Origin: Methylomonas sp. EFPC3 | GTDB lineage: Bacteria > Pseudomonadota > Gammaproteobacteria > Methylococcales > Methylomonadaceae | DNA length: 64,000 nt | Direction: 5' to 3' | Assembly (NCBI RefSeq): GCF_029643245.1 | Contig: NZ_CP116398.1 | Location: 2,232,001-2,296,000, forward strand | Shown: positions 8,302 through 19,437 of the stretch, piece by piece | Numbering within the stretch: the stretch's first letter is position 1 | Layout: every line of letters starts with the position of its first letter | Program-made: the position numbers and the translations under genes | The notes under the pieces: model-generated | Told to the model about the DNA's origin: nothing | Database searches by the model: none | What the model saw: the letters and a program-made list of their open reading frames with translations, nothing else

Positions 8302-9666
8302 TTATCGTTCTCTGAAGGCCCGATCTCTGGCTTTCAATATCGGTTTCAACAGGTAGTCCAGTACGGTTTTCTTGCCGGTCAAAATATCGACTTCCGCCGT
8401 CATCCCGGCAATGATATCAAGACGTTGGCCGTTTTTTTCCAGATAATTCCTTGCCGTCCGCAAGCGGATCAAGTAATAGTTTTCCTCGTCCTTGCGCTCA
8501 CCCGGAATACTGTCGGCGCTGATATGCTCCAACGTCGCATCCAGACCGCCGTATATCGAAAAATCGTACGCGCTTAGTTTTACCACAGCTGGTTGTCCGG
8601 GGTGAAGAAAAGCAATATCGGCCGGGCGGATTTTGGCTTCGATCAGGAGTTGGTCTTCTACCGGCACAATTTCCAGCAAATCCATGCCGGGCTGGATCAC
8701 GCCACCGACCGTCGCCACTTTGATGCGCTTGACGGTGCCCTTCACCGGCGACAACACCCGGGTGCGGCTGACGCGGTCTTCCAGCGCCACTGCCGATTCC
8801 GACGTGCGGTCCAGTTCGGCCTTGACTTCGTTCAACTCCTTCAAGGCTTCGGTGCGGTAGCGGATTTTGATTTCCGCCAGTTTATTGCGCGCTTCGTCCA
8901 ACGACGAACGCAAGCGCGGTATCGCCAGATTGGCCGAATTCAAATCCCCCTTCAAATCGTTGGCGGCGCGCTGCAGCCTGAGCAATTCCACTTGCGACAT
9001 GGCGCCGTCGGCCACCAAGGGTTCCGACATTTTTACCTCGTCCTGCAATAAGTGGTAGCTGCGAGCCAATTGCTCGCTCTTCGATTGCAGCTCGACAATT
9101 TCCTGCTCTTTTTGCCGGACTTGCTCGGCAAGGATATCGCTGTTGGATTTGAGTTCGTTCTGCCGCGACAGCAGCAATTGCTTGGCGTTTTCGACAATCT
9201 GCGGCGCATGCTTTGCCACATCGGCCGGAATCTGCAGCGGCGTGCCGTTGATTTCGGCATTCAGCCGCGCGGTGGCGGCCAGCAGCTCGTAATATTTCAG
9301 CTTGGTTTCCTTGAACGACGAGGCGAATCTGACTTCGTCCAATTGCAGCAGCACCTGGTCTTTTTCCACCAGTTGTCCTTCCTGCACCAGAATGTCGGAA
9401 ACGATGCCGCCCTCCAGATTCTGCACCACCTGAACCTGGCTGGAGGGAATGGTTTTTCCCTGGCCGCGGGTCACTTCGTCGATAGGAGCAAACCCGGCCC
9501 AGACTAAGGCGATCACCACAAAAGCCAGCGTCAGCCACAGAATCAGGTGGCCTTGCAGCGGCACTTCGTACAGATTGGCCGCGTTGACGTCGTTCAGAAA
9601 ATTCTGATCTTCGGCGCGGTAACGCTTGGCAGCCCGCCATGCGGCGATCTTCTGCAATAACGTCAT
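8302..9666 (-). CDS. HlyD-family periplasmic adaptor of type I secretion
   Basis: A 454-residue membrane fusion protein that links the inner membrane ABC transporter to the TolC-type channel. One transmembrane segment near residues 41-62 (LILWLTLAFVVIALVWAGFAP) follows a short cytoplasmic tail. A lipoyl half-motif (QVVQNLEGGIVSDILVQEGQ), a long coiled coil (about 130-290) and the second lipoyl/beta-barrel region (VLSPVKGTVKRIKVATVGG) come next. It overlaps the ABC gene by 4 bp. It is closest to LapC-type adaptors, which export large RTX adhesins. Confidence 0.93.
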   Translation of the reverse strand: MTLLQKIAAWRAAKRYRAEDQNFLNDVNAANLYEVPLQGHLILWLTLAFVVIALVWAGFAPIDEVTRGQGKTIPSSQVQVVQNLEGGIVSDILVQEGQLVEKDQVLLQLDEVRFASSFKETKLKYYELLAATARLNAEINGTPLQIPADVAKHAPQIVENAKQLLLSRQNELKSNSDILAEQVRQKEQEIVELQSKSEQLARSYHLLQDEVKMSEPLVADGAMSQVELLRLQRAANDLKGDLNSANLAIPRLRSSLDEARNKLAEIKIRYRTEALKELNEVKAELDRTSESAVALEDRVSRTRVLSPVKGTVKRIKVATVGGVIQPGMDLLEIVPVEDQLLIEAKIRPADIAFLHPGQPAVVKLSAYDFSIYGGLDATLEHISADSIPGERKDEENYYLIRLRTARNYLEKNGQRLDIIAGMTAEVDILTGKKTVLDYLLKPILKARDRAFRER

Positions 9667-11813
9667 GCCGCAACCTTGATCTGGCCCTGGCGCAAGGCTT
9701 CCAGCACATGATCTTTCGGACCGTCAGCCACGATATGGCCGCCATCCATTACGATCAGCCGGTCGACCAAGCTCAACAGCGACATGCGATGCGTGACCAA
9801 AATCAGCGTCTGGCCTTGGAGCTCGGCGGCAAAACGCTGTTTGAAACCTTCCTCGCTACTGTTGTCCATCGCATTGGTCGGTTCGTCCAATACGAAAATC
9901 GGCGGCGACAATACCAGCGCTCTGGCCAATGCGATGCTCTGGCGCTGACCGCCGGATAAATTGGCACCACCTTCGCCGACCTGCAAATCGAAACCGGCCG
10001 GATGTTTGTTCACGAACGCGTCGACGCCGGCAATCCGCGCCGCTCGCAACACTTGTTGGTCGTCGGCGAAACCGGAACCGAGCGTGATATTGTCTTTGAC
10101 ACTGCCGTAGAGTAACGAAATATCCTGCGGCACATAACCGATCTGGCGGCGCAAGTCGGCCGGATCGAGTTGGCGGATATCGGTGCCGTCGATCAATACC
10201 GCCCCCTGCCGGACCTGGTAAAGACCTAGGATCAGGCGCTCCAGCGTACTCTTGCCGGAGCCGATGCGGCCGATGACGCCGACCCGTTCGCCGGCTTTAA
10301 TTTTGAACGAGACGCCTTCCAGTGCGTTGACCGGCTGCTGCGGGTAATTGAACACCACGTTTTTGAATTCGATATCGCCGGCAAAGCGCGGCCGATGCAA
10401 ATAGTCGCGCCCGGCTTCACGTTCGACCGGCAAGGCCATCATCCGGGTCAAGGAATCCAGCGCCGCACGCGCCTGATGATAGCGGGTCAATAGTGCCGCG
10501 ACCTGGCCGACCGGCGCCAAAGCGCGCGAGGTCAACATCGTGCACGCTACCAGCCCGCCGGTGGTCAAATCGCCGTCGGCAATCAGGTAAACGCCGGCCA
10601 CAACCATCATCACCGAGGCCAATTGCTGAAAGAATGCGGTTAAGTTGACCGCCAATCCGGAGTAGAACCGCGACTTCAAACCCAAGCGTGCGATCTCGCC
10701 GATGCCTTTTTCCCAACGCGCCTGCAACTGACCTTCGGCGCCGGCGGCTTTGATCGTCTCCAGATTGGTAAGCGCTTCGACCAGCGTGGCGTTTTTCTCG
10801 GCGCCGGCTTTAAACAGGGCTTGAATCGTAGCCTTCAACGGTGCTTGCAAGGTGACGCCGATCAACACCGCCAGCGGCAATATGCCGAACGGAATCCAAG
10901 CCAAATGGCCGCCGATGCTGGAGATAATCAACAAAAACAGTACCAGAAACGGCAGATCGATCAGGGTTGCGAGGGTCGCCGAGGTTAAAAATTCGCGAAA
11001 CGACTCGAATTCGCTCAGATTATTGGCAAAACCGCCGACCGAGGCCGGCTTGGCCTCCATCCGTAACCCCATCAGTTTCTCGAAAATAGTCGCGGACAGG
11101 ATGATATCGGCCCGCTTGCCGGCCGAATCGATAAAGTAGCTGCGGAGCAATTTCATCGCCAATTCGAAGCCGAATACAATCAAAATACCGATCGCCAGCA
11201 CCCACAGAGTCTCCAAGGCGCGGTTCGGTACCACCCGATCGTAAACGTTCATAAAAAACAGCGGCGTCGCTAACGCGAACAGATTCACCAATAACGACGC
11301 CGCCACCACTTCAGCGTAAATCGGCCAGGACTTGGCGATAACATCCCAAAACCAATGCGTGGCCTTTGGCAGCGCGGATTCCTCGGTTCTGGCATCGAAG
11401 CGGTGGTTAAGTTGCACGAAGAACGCCATACCGCTGTACAAGGCCTCCAGTTCGCCGGCATCGACGATTTTTTCGCCGCTTTCGGTTTCCGGCACGACGA
11501 CGCTACAGCGATCGCCTTCCCTGCCAACCAGAACGCAGGTGTTGCCGTCCTTCAGCAACAGTACGACCGGCAATACCAGATTGGAAATCCGCGCCAAAGG
11601 TCTACGCAGCAGGCTGCTGCGCAAGCCGGCGCGCTCGGCGGCACGTTGGAACAAATCCGGAGTGAGTTTATGATTCTGCAACGGCAACCCCGCCACCAGC
11701 GCAGTCTCGGTTTGCGGAATATGCAGAATTTTGCAGACCGAGAGCAGTGCCAGCAATAGCGGATCGTCAAACTTGGGATTGGCAGGTCCTACACTCTGCA
11801 GGCTATCGGGCAT
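9663..11813 (-). CDS. Type I secretion ABC transporter/permease (LapB-like)
   Basis: A 716-residue inner membrane exporter. Order: an N-terminal C39-peptidase-like domain (about 1-135), a six-helix transmembrane domain (about 160-440), and an ABC ATPase with Walker A GRIGSGKST (about 515), signature LSGGQRQS (about 620) and Walker B IFVLDEPTNAMD. Little of the C39 catalytic environment is conserved, as in LapB/HlyB-type transporters that recognise a C-terminal signal instead of cleaving a leader. First gene of the operon. No RTX adhesin or LapD/LapG gene is in the window, so the cargo is unknown. Confidence 0.94.
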   Translation of the reverse strand: MPDSLQSVGPANPKFDDPLLLALLSVCKILHIPQTETALVAGLPLQNHKLTPDLFQRAAERAGLRSSLLRRPLARISNLVLPVVLLLKDGNTCVLVGREGDRCSVVVPETESGEKIVDAGELEALYSGMAFFVQLNHRFDARTEESALPKATHWFWDVIAKSWPIYAEVVAASLLVNLFALATPLFFMNVYDRVVPNRALETLWVLAIGILIVFGFELAMKLLRSYFIDSAGKRADIILSATIFEKLMGLRMEAKPASVGGFANNLSEFESFREFLTSATLATLIDLPFLVLFLLIISSIGGHLAWIPFGILPLAVLIGVTLQAPLKATIQALFKAGAEKNATLVEALTNLETIKAAGAEGQLQARWEKGIGEIARLGLKSRFYSGLAVNLTAFFQQLASVMMVVAGVYLIADGDLTTGGLVACTMLTSRALAPVGQVAALLTRYHQARAALDSLTRMMALPVEREAGRDYLHRPRFAGDIEFKNVVFNYPQQPVNALEGVSFKIKAGERVGVIGRIGSGKSTLERLILGLYQVRQGAVLIDGTDIRQLDPADLRRQIGYVPQDISLLYGSVKDNITLGSGFADDQQVLRAARIAGVDAFVNKHPAGFDLQVGEGGANLSGGQRQSIALARALVLSPPIFVLDEPTNAMDNSSEEGFKQRFAAELQGQTLILVTHRMSLLSLVDRLIVMDGGHIVADGPKDHVLEALRQGQIKVAA

Positions 11814-11881
11814 CGGGTTATTGGGTCGGTAGTGATTATTTTTATAGTGGAACCGGTCCGGCTTCGGCTCCAGATTATAAA

Positions 11882-11895
11882 TTGATTAAGATCAC
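11882..11895. promoter_or_regulatory. FNR/CRP-like dyad upstream of the secretion operon
   Basis: TTGATTAAGATCAC lies about 70 bp upstream of the ABC transporter start. It matches nine of ten defined positions of the FNR consensus TTGAT-N4-ATCAA. On the minus strand the overlapping TGTGATCTTAATCAAT also carries a perfect CRP half-site TGTGA. Position and AT-rich surroundings fit a promoter region, but this is a pattern match only. Confidence 0.4.
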
Positions 11896-11938
11896 ATTCC
11901 TACCAACACTTGTACCCAAGTCCAATTTACTTTGAAAT

Positions 11939-12994
11939 TTAAAGATCTCCAGCGTTGTCGCAGCCGACCAACTCCCTCACTAACGCCGTAGCATAACTGC
12001 CGGCCGGCAGCGAAAAAACTAACCGCAGGCCCTGGCTTTCCCAGTTCCAGCGCAGTTCGCCCGGTATCGCCCGCAATGCCCGACGGTCGGCGGCATCCGC
12101 ATGATCTCGCAAGCCCTCGACCAATAGCGGATTATTGTTTAAAACCGATTGTTCTATTTCGCCGGCATCGGCCACGGCAAACAGGCCGGATTTGCCGTAC
12201 AGAACGGCGGTCGGATGAATCTCGCCGGCCACCACCCGCGCTGACAGGCCGGCATCTGCCGCTTCGTCGGCAAACACGCTATTGCTTGCCGCCAGCTTGA
12301 ACACATCACCGGCTAAAGCGCGGTTCCAGCAGCCTTGGCGGACGCGCTCGGCCAGGATCAGATTGAACAAATAGGAACGGGCAGCGGACAGATAAATCGA
12401 TGCTTGCTCGCGTTTAATTTTGGCGCCGCCGAACAGCGCCAGAGCTTTCTCGAGGTTGCGCCCTTGGTGGCCGAAGCGTTGCGGGCCGAAGTAATTGGGG
12501 AAGCCATGCGCTTGGATCTGTCGCAGTTGGGATTCGGTTTGCGTGCGGTCGCCCTGCCAGTTGCGGAGCAGAATTTCGAAACGGTTACCGACCAACACGC
12601 CGCGCTTCAGTTTGCGCGGATGGCGAACCGCTTGCAGGACTGTTAGCGTTTCCGATTCGACCGCCGACCAATCGGGATCGTCTTTGCCCGGCAGCCAGAC
12701 GCTGAACCATTGCCGGGTGCGGCCATGGCGATCTTTCAGGCCGGCATAGCCGATGTCGCGTTGCCTGACCCCAGCATGGCGGGCTAACAGGCGGGCGATG
12801 TATTCGGTGTTTTCGCCAATTTTTTCGATGAATAAAAAGACATGTTCGCCGTTGCCTTCCGGCTCGAAGCCAAGGATTTCTTCGACGATGAAGTCGTCAG
12901 GGATGGTTTTGATGTCGGCACTGCCGGATGGGCCGCCGTGGGCGTATGGCCCGCAAATTAAATCAAAACCGCTTGATTCCAAATTTAACGGCAA
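11939..12994 (-). CDS. truD: tRNA pseudouridine(13) synthase
   Basis: TruD isomerises U13 of tRNA-Glu and related tRNAs. The 351-residue protein has the catalytic motif in GYAGLKDRHGRTRQW, with Asp88 as nucleophile, and the family segment GFPNYFGPQRFGHQGRNLEKAL. Gene order ispD-ispF-truD is the usual gammaproteobacterial one, except that a small secreted protein gene sits between ispF and truD here. The expected next gene, surE, is absent; the secretion operon follows instead. Confidence 0.95.
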   Translation of the reverse strand: MPLNLESSGFDLICGPYAHGGPSGSADIKTIPDDFIVEEILGFEPEGNGEHVFLFIEKIGENTEYIARLLARHAGVRQRDIGYAGLKDRHGRTRQWFSVWLPGKDDPDWSAVESETLTVLQAVRHPRKLKRGVLVGNRFEILLRNWQGDRTQTESQLRQIQAHGFPNYFGPQRFGHQGRNLEKALALFGGAKIKREQASIYLSAARSYLFNLILAERVRQGCWNRALAGDVFKLAASNSVFADEAADAGLSARVVAGEIHPTAVLYGKSGLFAVADAGEIEQSVLNNNPLLVEGLRDHADAADRRALRAIPGELRWNWESQGLRLVFSLPAGSYATALVRELVGCDNAGDL

Positions 12995-12999
12995 GCGGC

Positions 13000-13479
13000 T
13001 CAGAAAAAACGTTCCTTATAGTCAAAAAGAGGCTGGACGGGATGACCGATAATTTGGTCAGCAAGAGAATGATTGTTATCCGACGGTGCCAACAATACGC
13101 GCAGTGACGCCGCATCGATAATACCAAAGTTGTCCAAATCATGGCATCCGGAACCGCCGCAATAATTTTGGAAAACGATGTACGAACGTTGATCTTTTCC
13201 TTTTAGACAAGCGGCAAAAAAGTACTCGGCTGCTTTTGGACCGTCGACCGTGTTGTCAAAAACCAAACGAATTGATTCTTTCCCGGAGCTGGCGGAGAGG
13301 ACTATTTTAGATAAGGCTAACTTGGCATCAGGAAATCTCTCTGCGCTTACTTCGACAGAGGCCCCACCACATAACGTTTTGGCGAATTTTTCGTCTGCCA
13401 ACGCTGAATATGAGAGGCAGATTGCCGTCAATCCAACAAAAGCCAATTTCAAATTAGGGAGACAAATCCGGTTCCGCAT
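13000..13479 (-). CDS. Predicted secreted protein of unknown function
   Basis: About 159 residues, not recognised. The N-terminus is a clear signal peptide (LAFVGLTAICLSYSALA), so the mature protein is probably periplasmic. It has several cysteines: LCGGAS near the new N-terminus, FAACLKG, and the compact NYCGGSGCHDLDN, suggesting disulfides. ATG at 13479 follows a weak GGCGGAA; a TTG just before it is an alternative. It ends 6 bp before truD and starts inside the last codons of ispF, so it is embedded in the operon. It looks like an insertion into a conserved order. Confidence 0.7.
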   Translation of the reverse strand: MRNRICLPNLKLAFVGLTAICLSYSALADEKFAKTLCGGASVEVSAERFPDAKLALSKIVLSASSGKESIRLVFDNTVDGPKAAEYFFAACLKGKDQRSYIVFQNYCGGSGCHDLDNFGIIDAASLRVLLAPSDNNHSLADQIIGHPVQPLFDYKERFF

Positions 13480-13494
13480 CAAATTCCGCCAAGC

Positions 13495-13968
13495 TTATTT
13501 CTCAATCAACACCACCGCCTGTACCGCGATGCCTTCCTTGCGGCCCTCGAAGCCGAGTTTCTCGGTGGTGGTGGCTTTGACGTTTATGAAATCGATGTCG
13601 GTTTCCAGGTCGGCGGCGATATTGGCGCGCATGGCCGGCACGTGCGGCAGCATTTTCGGCGCCTGGGCGATGATGGTGACGTCGGCGTTTACCAGCTTAT
13701 AGCCTTTTTCCTTAACGATGCCGTAAACGTGGCGCAACAACACCCTGCTGTCGGCGCCCTTGAATTCGGGATCGGTATCCGGAAAATGCTTGCCGATGTC
13801 GCCCAGCGCCGCCGCGCCGAGGATCGCATCCGCCAGCGCGTGCAAGACCACGTCGCCGTCGGAATGGGCCTCCAGGCCTTTTTCATAAGGAATGGTGACG
13901 CCGCCGAGAATAATGTGGTCGCCGTCGTTGAAGCGGTGAACATCGTAGCCCATGCCGACTCGGATCAT
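13495..13968 (-). CDS. ispF: 2-C-methyl-D-erythritol 2,4-cyclodiphosphate synthase
   Basis: Fifth enzyme of the MEP isoprenoid pathway, releasing CMP to form the cyclodiphosphate. The 157-residue protein has the metal ligands in MGYDVHRF (Asp9, His11) and [19 protein letters not shown]. It overlaps ispD by 4 bp (ATGA), so the two are translationally coupled. Normal trimer-forming length. Confidence 0.97.
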   Translation of the reverse strand: MIRVGMGYDVHRFNDGDHIILGGVTIPYEKGLEAHSDGDVVLHALADAILGAAALGDIGKHFPDTDPEFKGADSRVLLRHVYGIVKEKGYKLVNADVTIIAQAPKMLPHVPAMRANIAADLETDIDFINVKATTTEKLGFEGRKEGIAVQAVVLIEK

Positions 13969-14660
13969 GCTTGTTGCTCCATATAGAATTGCGCCAGGGC
14001 CAGATCTTCCGGGCGGGTGATTTTGATGTTGTCGGGGCGGCCTTCGACGATTTTAGGCTTGTAGCCCAGGATTTCCAGCGCGCTGGCTTCGTCGGTCACG
14101 GCCGGATTGCCTTCGGTCTGTTGCAGCGCGTCGCGCAGCATGGCGTATTTGAACATTTGCGGCGTCAGCGCCCGCCAGACGTGCTTGCGGTCGATGGTCG
14201 CAGTGATGGTATCGCCGTCGACGTGTTTCAGGGTGTCGTGCGAACTCAAGGCCAGGATGCCGCCGACGGCGTCATCTTTCAGGCTGTCGATTTGCAGATG
14301 AATATCGGAGGCGGTCAAACACGGCCTCGCGGCATCGTGGACCAACACCCAATCGTCTTCCTCAGCTAGGCCTTGCAACGCTTTCAAAGCCGACAACACC
14401 GAATCGGCGCGTTCCTTGCCGCCGGGAGCGGTAATCACGTCGGGATGTTTGGAGATTTCCAGTTCCGGCCAATACGGGTCTTCAACGGAAATCGCCACCG
14501 CGACTTTTTGAAACGCGCCGGATGCCAGCAAGCGACTCAAAGTGTGTTCGATGACGGTCTTGCCGGCCAGCGGCAGATATTGTTTGGGGCGATCGGCTTG
14601 CATGCGTTTGCCGACTCCGGCTGCAGGCACTACAGCCCAGCATTGGGGAATTTGGTTCAT
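13965..14660 (-). CDS. ispD: 2-C-methyl-D-erythritol 4-phosphate cytidylyltransferase
   Basis: IspD joins MEP with CTP to give CDP-ME in the MEP pathway. The 231-residue protein shows the nucleotide-binding start [20 protein letters not shown] and the [11 protein letters not shown] segment typical of the family. It sits 4 bp after ftsB, as in many gammaproteobacteria. No anomaly. Confidence 0.97.
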   Translation of the reverse strand: MNQIPQCWAVVPAAGVGKRMQADRPKQYLPLAGKTVIEHTLSRLLASGAFQKVAVAISVEDPYWPELEISKHPDVITAPGGKERADSVLSALKALQGLAEEDDWVLVHDAARPCLTASDIHLQIDSLKDDAVGGILALSSHDTLKHVDGDTITATIDRKHVWRALTPQMFKYAMLRDALQQTEGNPAVTDEASALEILGYKPKIVEGRPDNIKITRPEDLALAQFYMEQQA

Positions 14661-14663
14661 GCG

Positions 14664-14933
14664 CTATTCCAGCACTTGAAAGAAAGTTTCGTTTTCCTTG
14701 ATCATGCCCAGTTCGTAGCGGGCGCGTTCTTCGATGGTTTCCAGACCCTTGCGCAAGTCTTTAACCTCGGCATACAAAGTATCGTTACGCTCTTTTTTCT
14801 CTTGAGCTTCCTTGGTCAATTCCTCCAACCGCGCGCGATATTCGCGAATTTGCGACAGACTGGCATCGCCGAACCACAACCGGTATTGGAAGTGCAGCGT
14901 CAGGACAATGATGACAAGGATCAGAGTTTTGAT
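14664..14933 (-). CDS. ftsB: Cell division protein FtsB, non-canonical start
   Basis: FtsB is a bitopic divisome protein that works with FtsL and FtsQ. The frame gives a membrane helix (TLILVIIVLTLHFQYRLWFGD), a coiled coil (about residues 28-65) and the family end ERARYELGMIKENETFF. There is no ATG, GTG or TTG before the helix; the only canonical start, a TTG at 14879, would delete the whole membrane segment. By homology the start should be near the ATC at 14931-14933 (weak GAG eight bases upstream) or a CTG at 14922-14924. A palindromic repeat element begins only about 18 bp upstream and may have replaced the original start. Confidence 0.8.
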   Translation of the reverse strand: MKTLILVIIVLTLHFQYRLWFGDASLSQIREYRARLEELTKEAQEKKERNDTLYAEVKDLRKGLETIEERARYELGMIKENETFFQVLE

Positions 14934-14950
14934 GGCGTTATCTCGAAAAT

Positions 14951-15060
14951 GTAGGTTGGGTTAACCCTGAGCGGTAGCGAAGGGTGTAACCCAACTTAAA
15001 AGCCGACGTGTTGGGTTACGGCTAGCGCGTTATATGCCCTTTGGGTAAACCCAACCTACG
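14951..15060. repeat. REP-like palindromic intergenic element
   Basis: GTAGGTTGGGTT (14951-14962) faces AACCCAACCTAC (15048-15059), with internal copies of GGGTTA/TAACCC. It fills the whole gap between ftsB and eno. Elements beginning GTAGGTTGGGTT are common dispersed palindromes in gammaproteobacterial genomes. Confidence 0.75.
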
Positions 15061-15063
15061 CTT

Positions 15064-16374
<1,311 letters not shown>

Positions 16375-16390
16375 TTAGTTATTAATTTTT

Positions 16391-17227
16391 TCAGCCTAAG
16401 GTGGTTTCGATGAAGGCCTGAGCTTTAACGGCGCGGTCTATGGTCATCAAGGTTTCCAGCAATTCTTGCATCCGGTGCAGCGGCCAGGAGTTGGGGCCGT
16501 CGCTCAGGGCTTCTTCCGGCTTCGGATGGGTCTCCATGAACAGGCCGGCAACGCCGACCGCCACTGCCGCCCGCGCCAACACCGGCACATGCTCGCGCTG
16601 GCCGCCGGAACAACTGCCCTGCCCGCCCGGTAACTGTACCGAGTGGGTGGCGTCGAACACCACCGGACATTGGGTGTCGCGCATCACTGCCAACGAACGC
16701 ATATCGGACACCAGATTGTTGTAACCGAACGAGACACCGCGCTCGCAGACCATGATCTTGTCGTTACCGGTAGCCTTGGCCTTGGCAACCACATTGCCCA
16801 TGTCCCAGGGCGCCATGAACTGGCCTTTCTTGATATTGACCGGTATGCCTTGGGCCGCGACACTTTGGATGAAATTGGTTTGCCGGCACAGGAAAGCCGG
16901 GGTTTGCATCACGTCGACGACGGCGGCAACTTCGGCCAGCGGCGTATCTTCGTGCACATCGGTCAGCACCGGCACATTCAGTTGTTGCTTGACCTTTTCC
17001 AGAATCTGCAAGCCGGTTTCCAGGCCCAGGCCGCGGAAACTGCTCATCGACGAGCGATTGGCTTTGTCGAACGAGGATTTGTAAATAAACGGGATGCCGA
17101 GCTCGTCGGTGATTTCCTTGAGTTTACCGGCGGTATCCAGCGTCATTTGTTCGCTTTCGATGACGCAAGTGCCGGCGATCAGAAATAACGGTTTGTCGAG
17201 TCCGACTTCGAAATTGCAAAGTTGCAT
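16391..17227 (-). CDS. kdsA: 3-deoxy-8-phosphooctulonate synthase
   Basis: KdsA condenses PEP with arabinose 5-phosphate to make KDO-8-phosphate for lipopolysaccharide. The 278-residue protein starts [14 protein letters not shown]. The Cys at residue 21 sits where metal-dependent KDO8P synthases have their metal ligand and where the metal-independent E. coli type has Asn, so this enzyme is probably the metal-dependent class. It follows pyrG by 12 bp. Confidence 0.96.
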   Translation of the reverse strand: MQLCNFEVGLDKPLFLIAGTCVIESEQMTLDTAGKLKEITDELGIPFIYKSSFDKANRSSMSSFRGLGLETGLQILEKVKQQLNVPVLTDVHEDTPLAEVAAVVDVMQTPAFLCRQTNFIQSVAAQGIPVNIKKGQFMAPWDMGNVVAKAKATGNDKIMVCERGVSFGYNNLVSDMRSLAVMRDTQCPVVFDATHSVQLPGGQGSCSGGQREHVPVLARAAVAVGVAGLFMETHPKPEEALSDGPNSWPLHRMQELLETLMTIDRAVKAQAFIETTLG

Positions 17228-17239
17228 ACTTGACCTTGA

Positions 17240-18898
<1,659 letters not shown>

Positions 18899-19038
18899 TT
18901 AGCGAATAGCAGGATCAAAACAAACGACGATTTTAGCAGCTTTGGCCGCAGCTTGCCGCTAAATTAGCCCGATCAATCCAAACAGCACCCAAGCGGAACC
19001 CGAAGGCCGACTTTGCTTAACAGGCCGGCAACTCCCGA

Positions 19039-19233
19039 TCATTCCAACTTTGCGCCCGACCGCAAATTCGGCCAGGAGCTGAATGCGAACACCCAAATCA
19101 TGATGATGTTCACCACCGGCACCAGCAACACTAGCGCCCAACGCCCGTCGAACCCGGCTTTTTGCAAAATGCGATTGCCCAGCCAAAGACAGAAGAGAAT
19201 GTAGGCCGGCAAAAGGATAAAAAACAATTCCAT
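19039..19233 (-). CDS. Small two-helix membrane protein (tandem paralogue A)
   Basis: About 64 residues with two hydrophobic segments (LFFILLPAYILFCLWLGN and ALVLLVPVVNIIMIWVFAF). ATG at 19233 follows AGGAG with eight bases between; an in-frame GTG two codons earlier is a poorer choice. It resembles its upstream neighbour: both have a KAG..., a central W-A-hydrophobic stretch and a SWPN/GWPN ending, so they look like an old duplication. Function unknown. Confidence 0.65.
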   Translation of the reverse strand: MELFFILLPAYILFCLWLGNRILQKAGFDGRWALVLLVPVVNIIMIWVFAFSSWPNLRSGAKLE

Positions 19234-19235
19234 GG

Positions 19236-19424
19236 TCACCGCTCCTGTTTCAGGTTAGGCCATCCTTGGAACGCCAACTGCAAGAATACCAACAACAAGC
19301 CGAACACCGGCAAAAATACCAACACAGCCCAAGCCGGATGCAAACCGGCCTTTTTATAAACGACGATGGTCGGGATCGCCACCATCATCCCGACAATCGC
19401 ACTCTGCAGAACATCCGGAAACAT
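19236..19424 (-). CDS. Small two-helix membrane protein (tandem paralogue B)
   Basis: About 62 residues. The ATG at 19424 has AAGGGG five bases upstream; longer in-frame starts would run into tilS. Segments VGMMVAIPTIVVY and WAVLVFLPVFGLLLVFLQLAF are membrane helices, and KAGLHPAWAVLVFLPV aligns with KAGFDGRWALVLLVPV of the downstream gene. Both end in WPN. Both lie in the tilS-pyrG gap, which is normally empty. Function unknown. Confidence 0.6.
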   Translation of the reverse strand: MFPDVLQSAIVGMMVAIPTIVVYKKAGLHPAWAVLVFLPVFGLLLVFLQLAFQGWPNLKQER

Positions 19425-19437
19425 CTCCACCCCTTGG

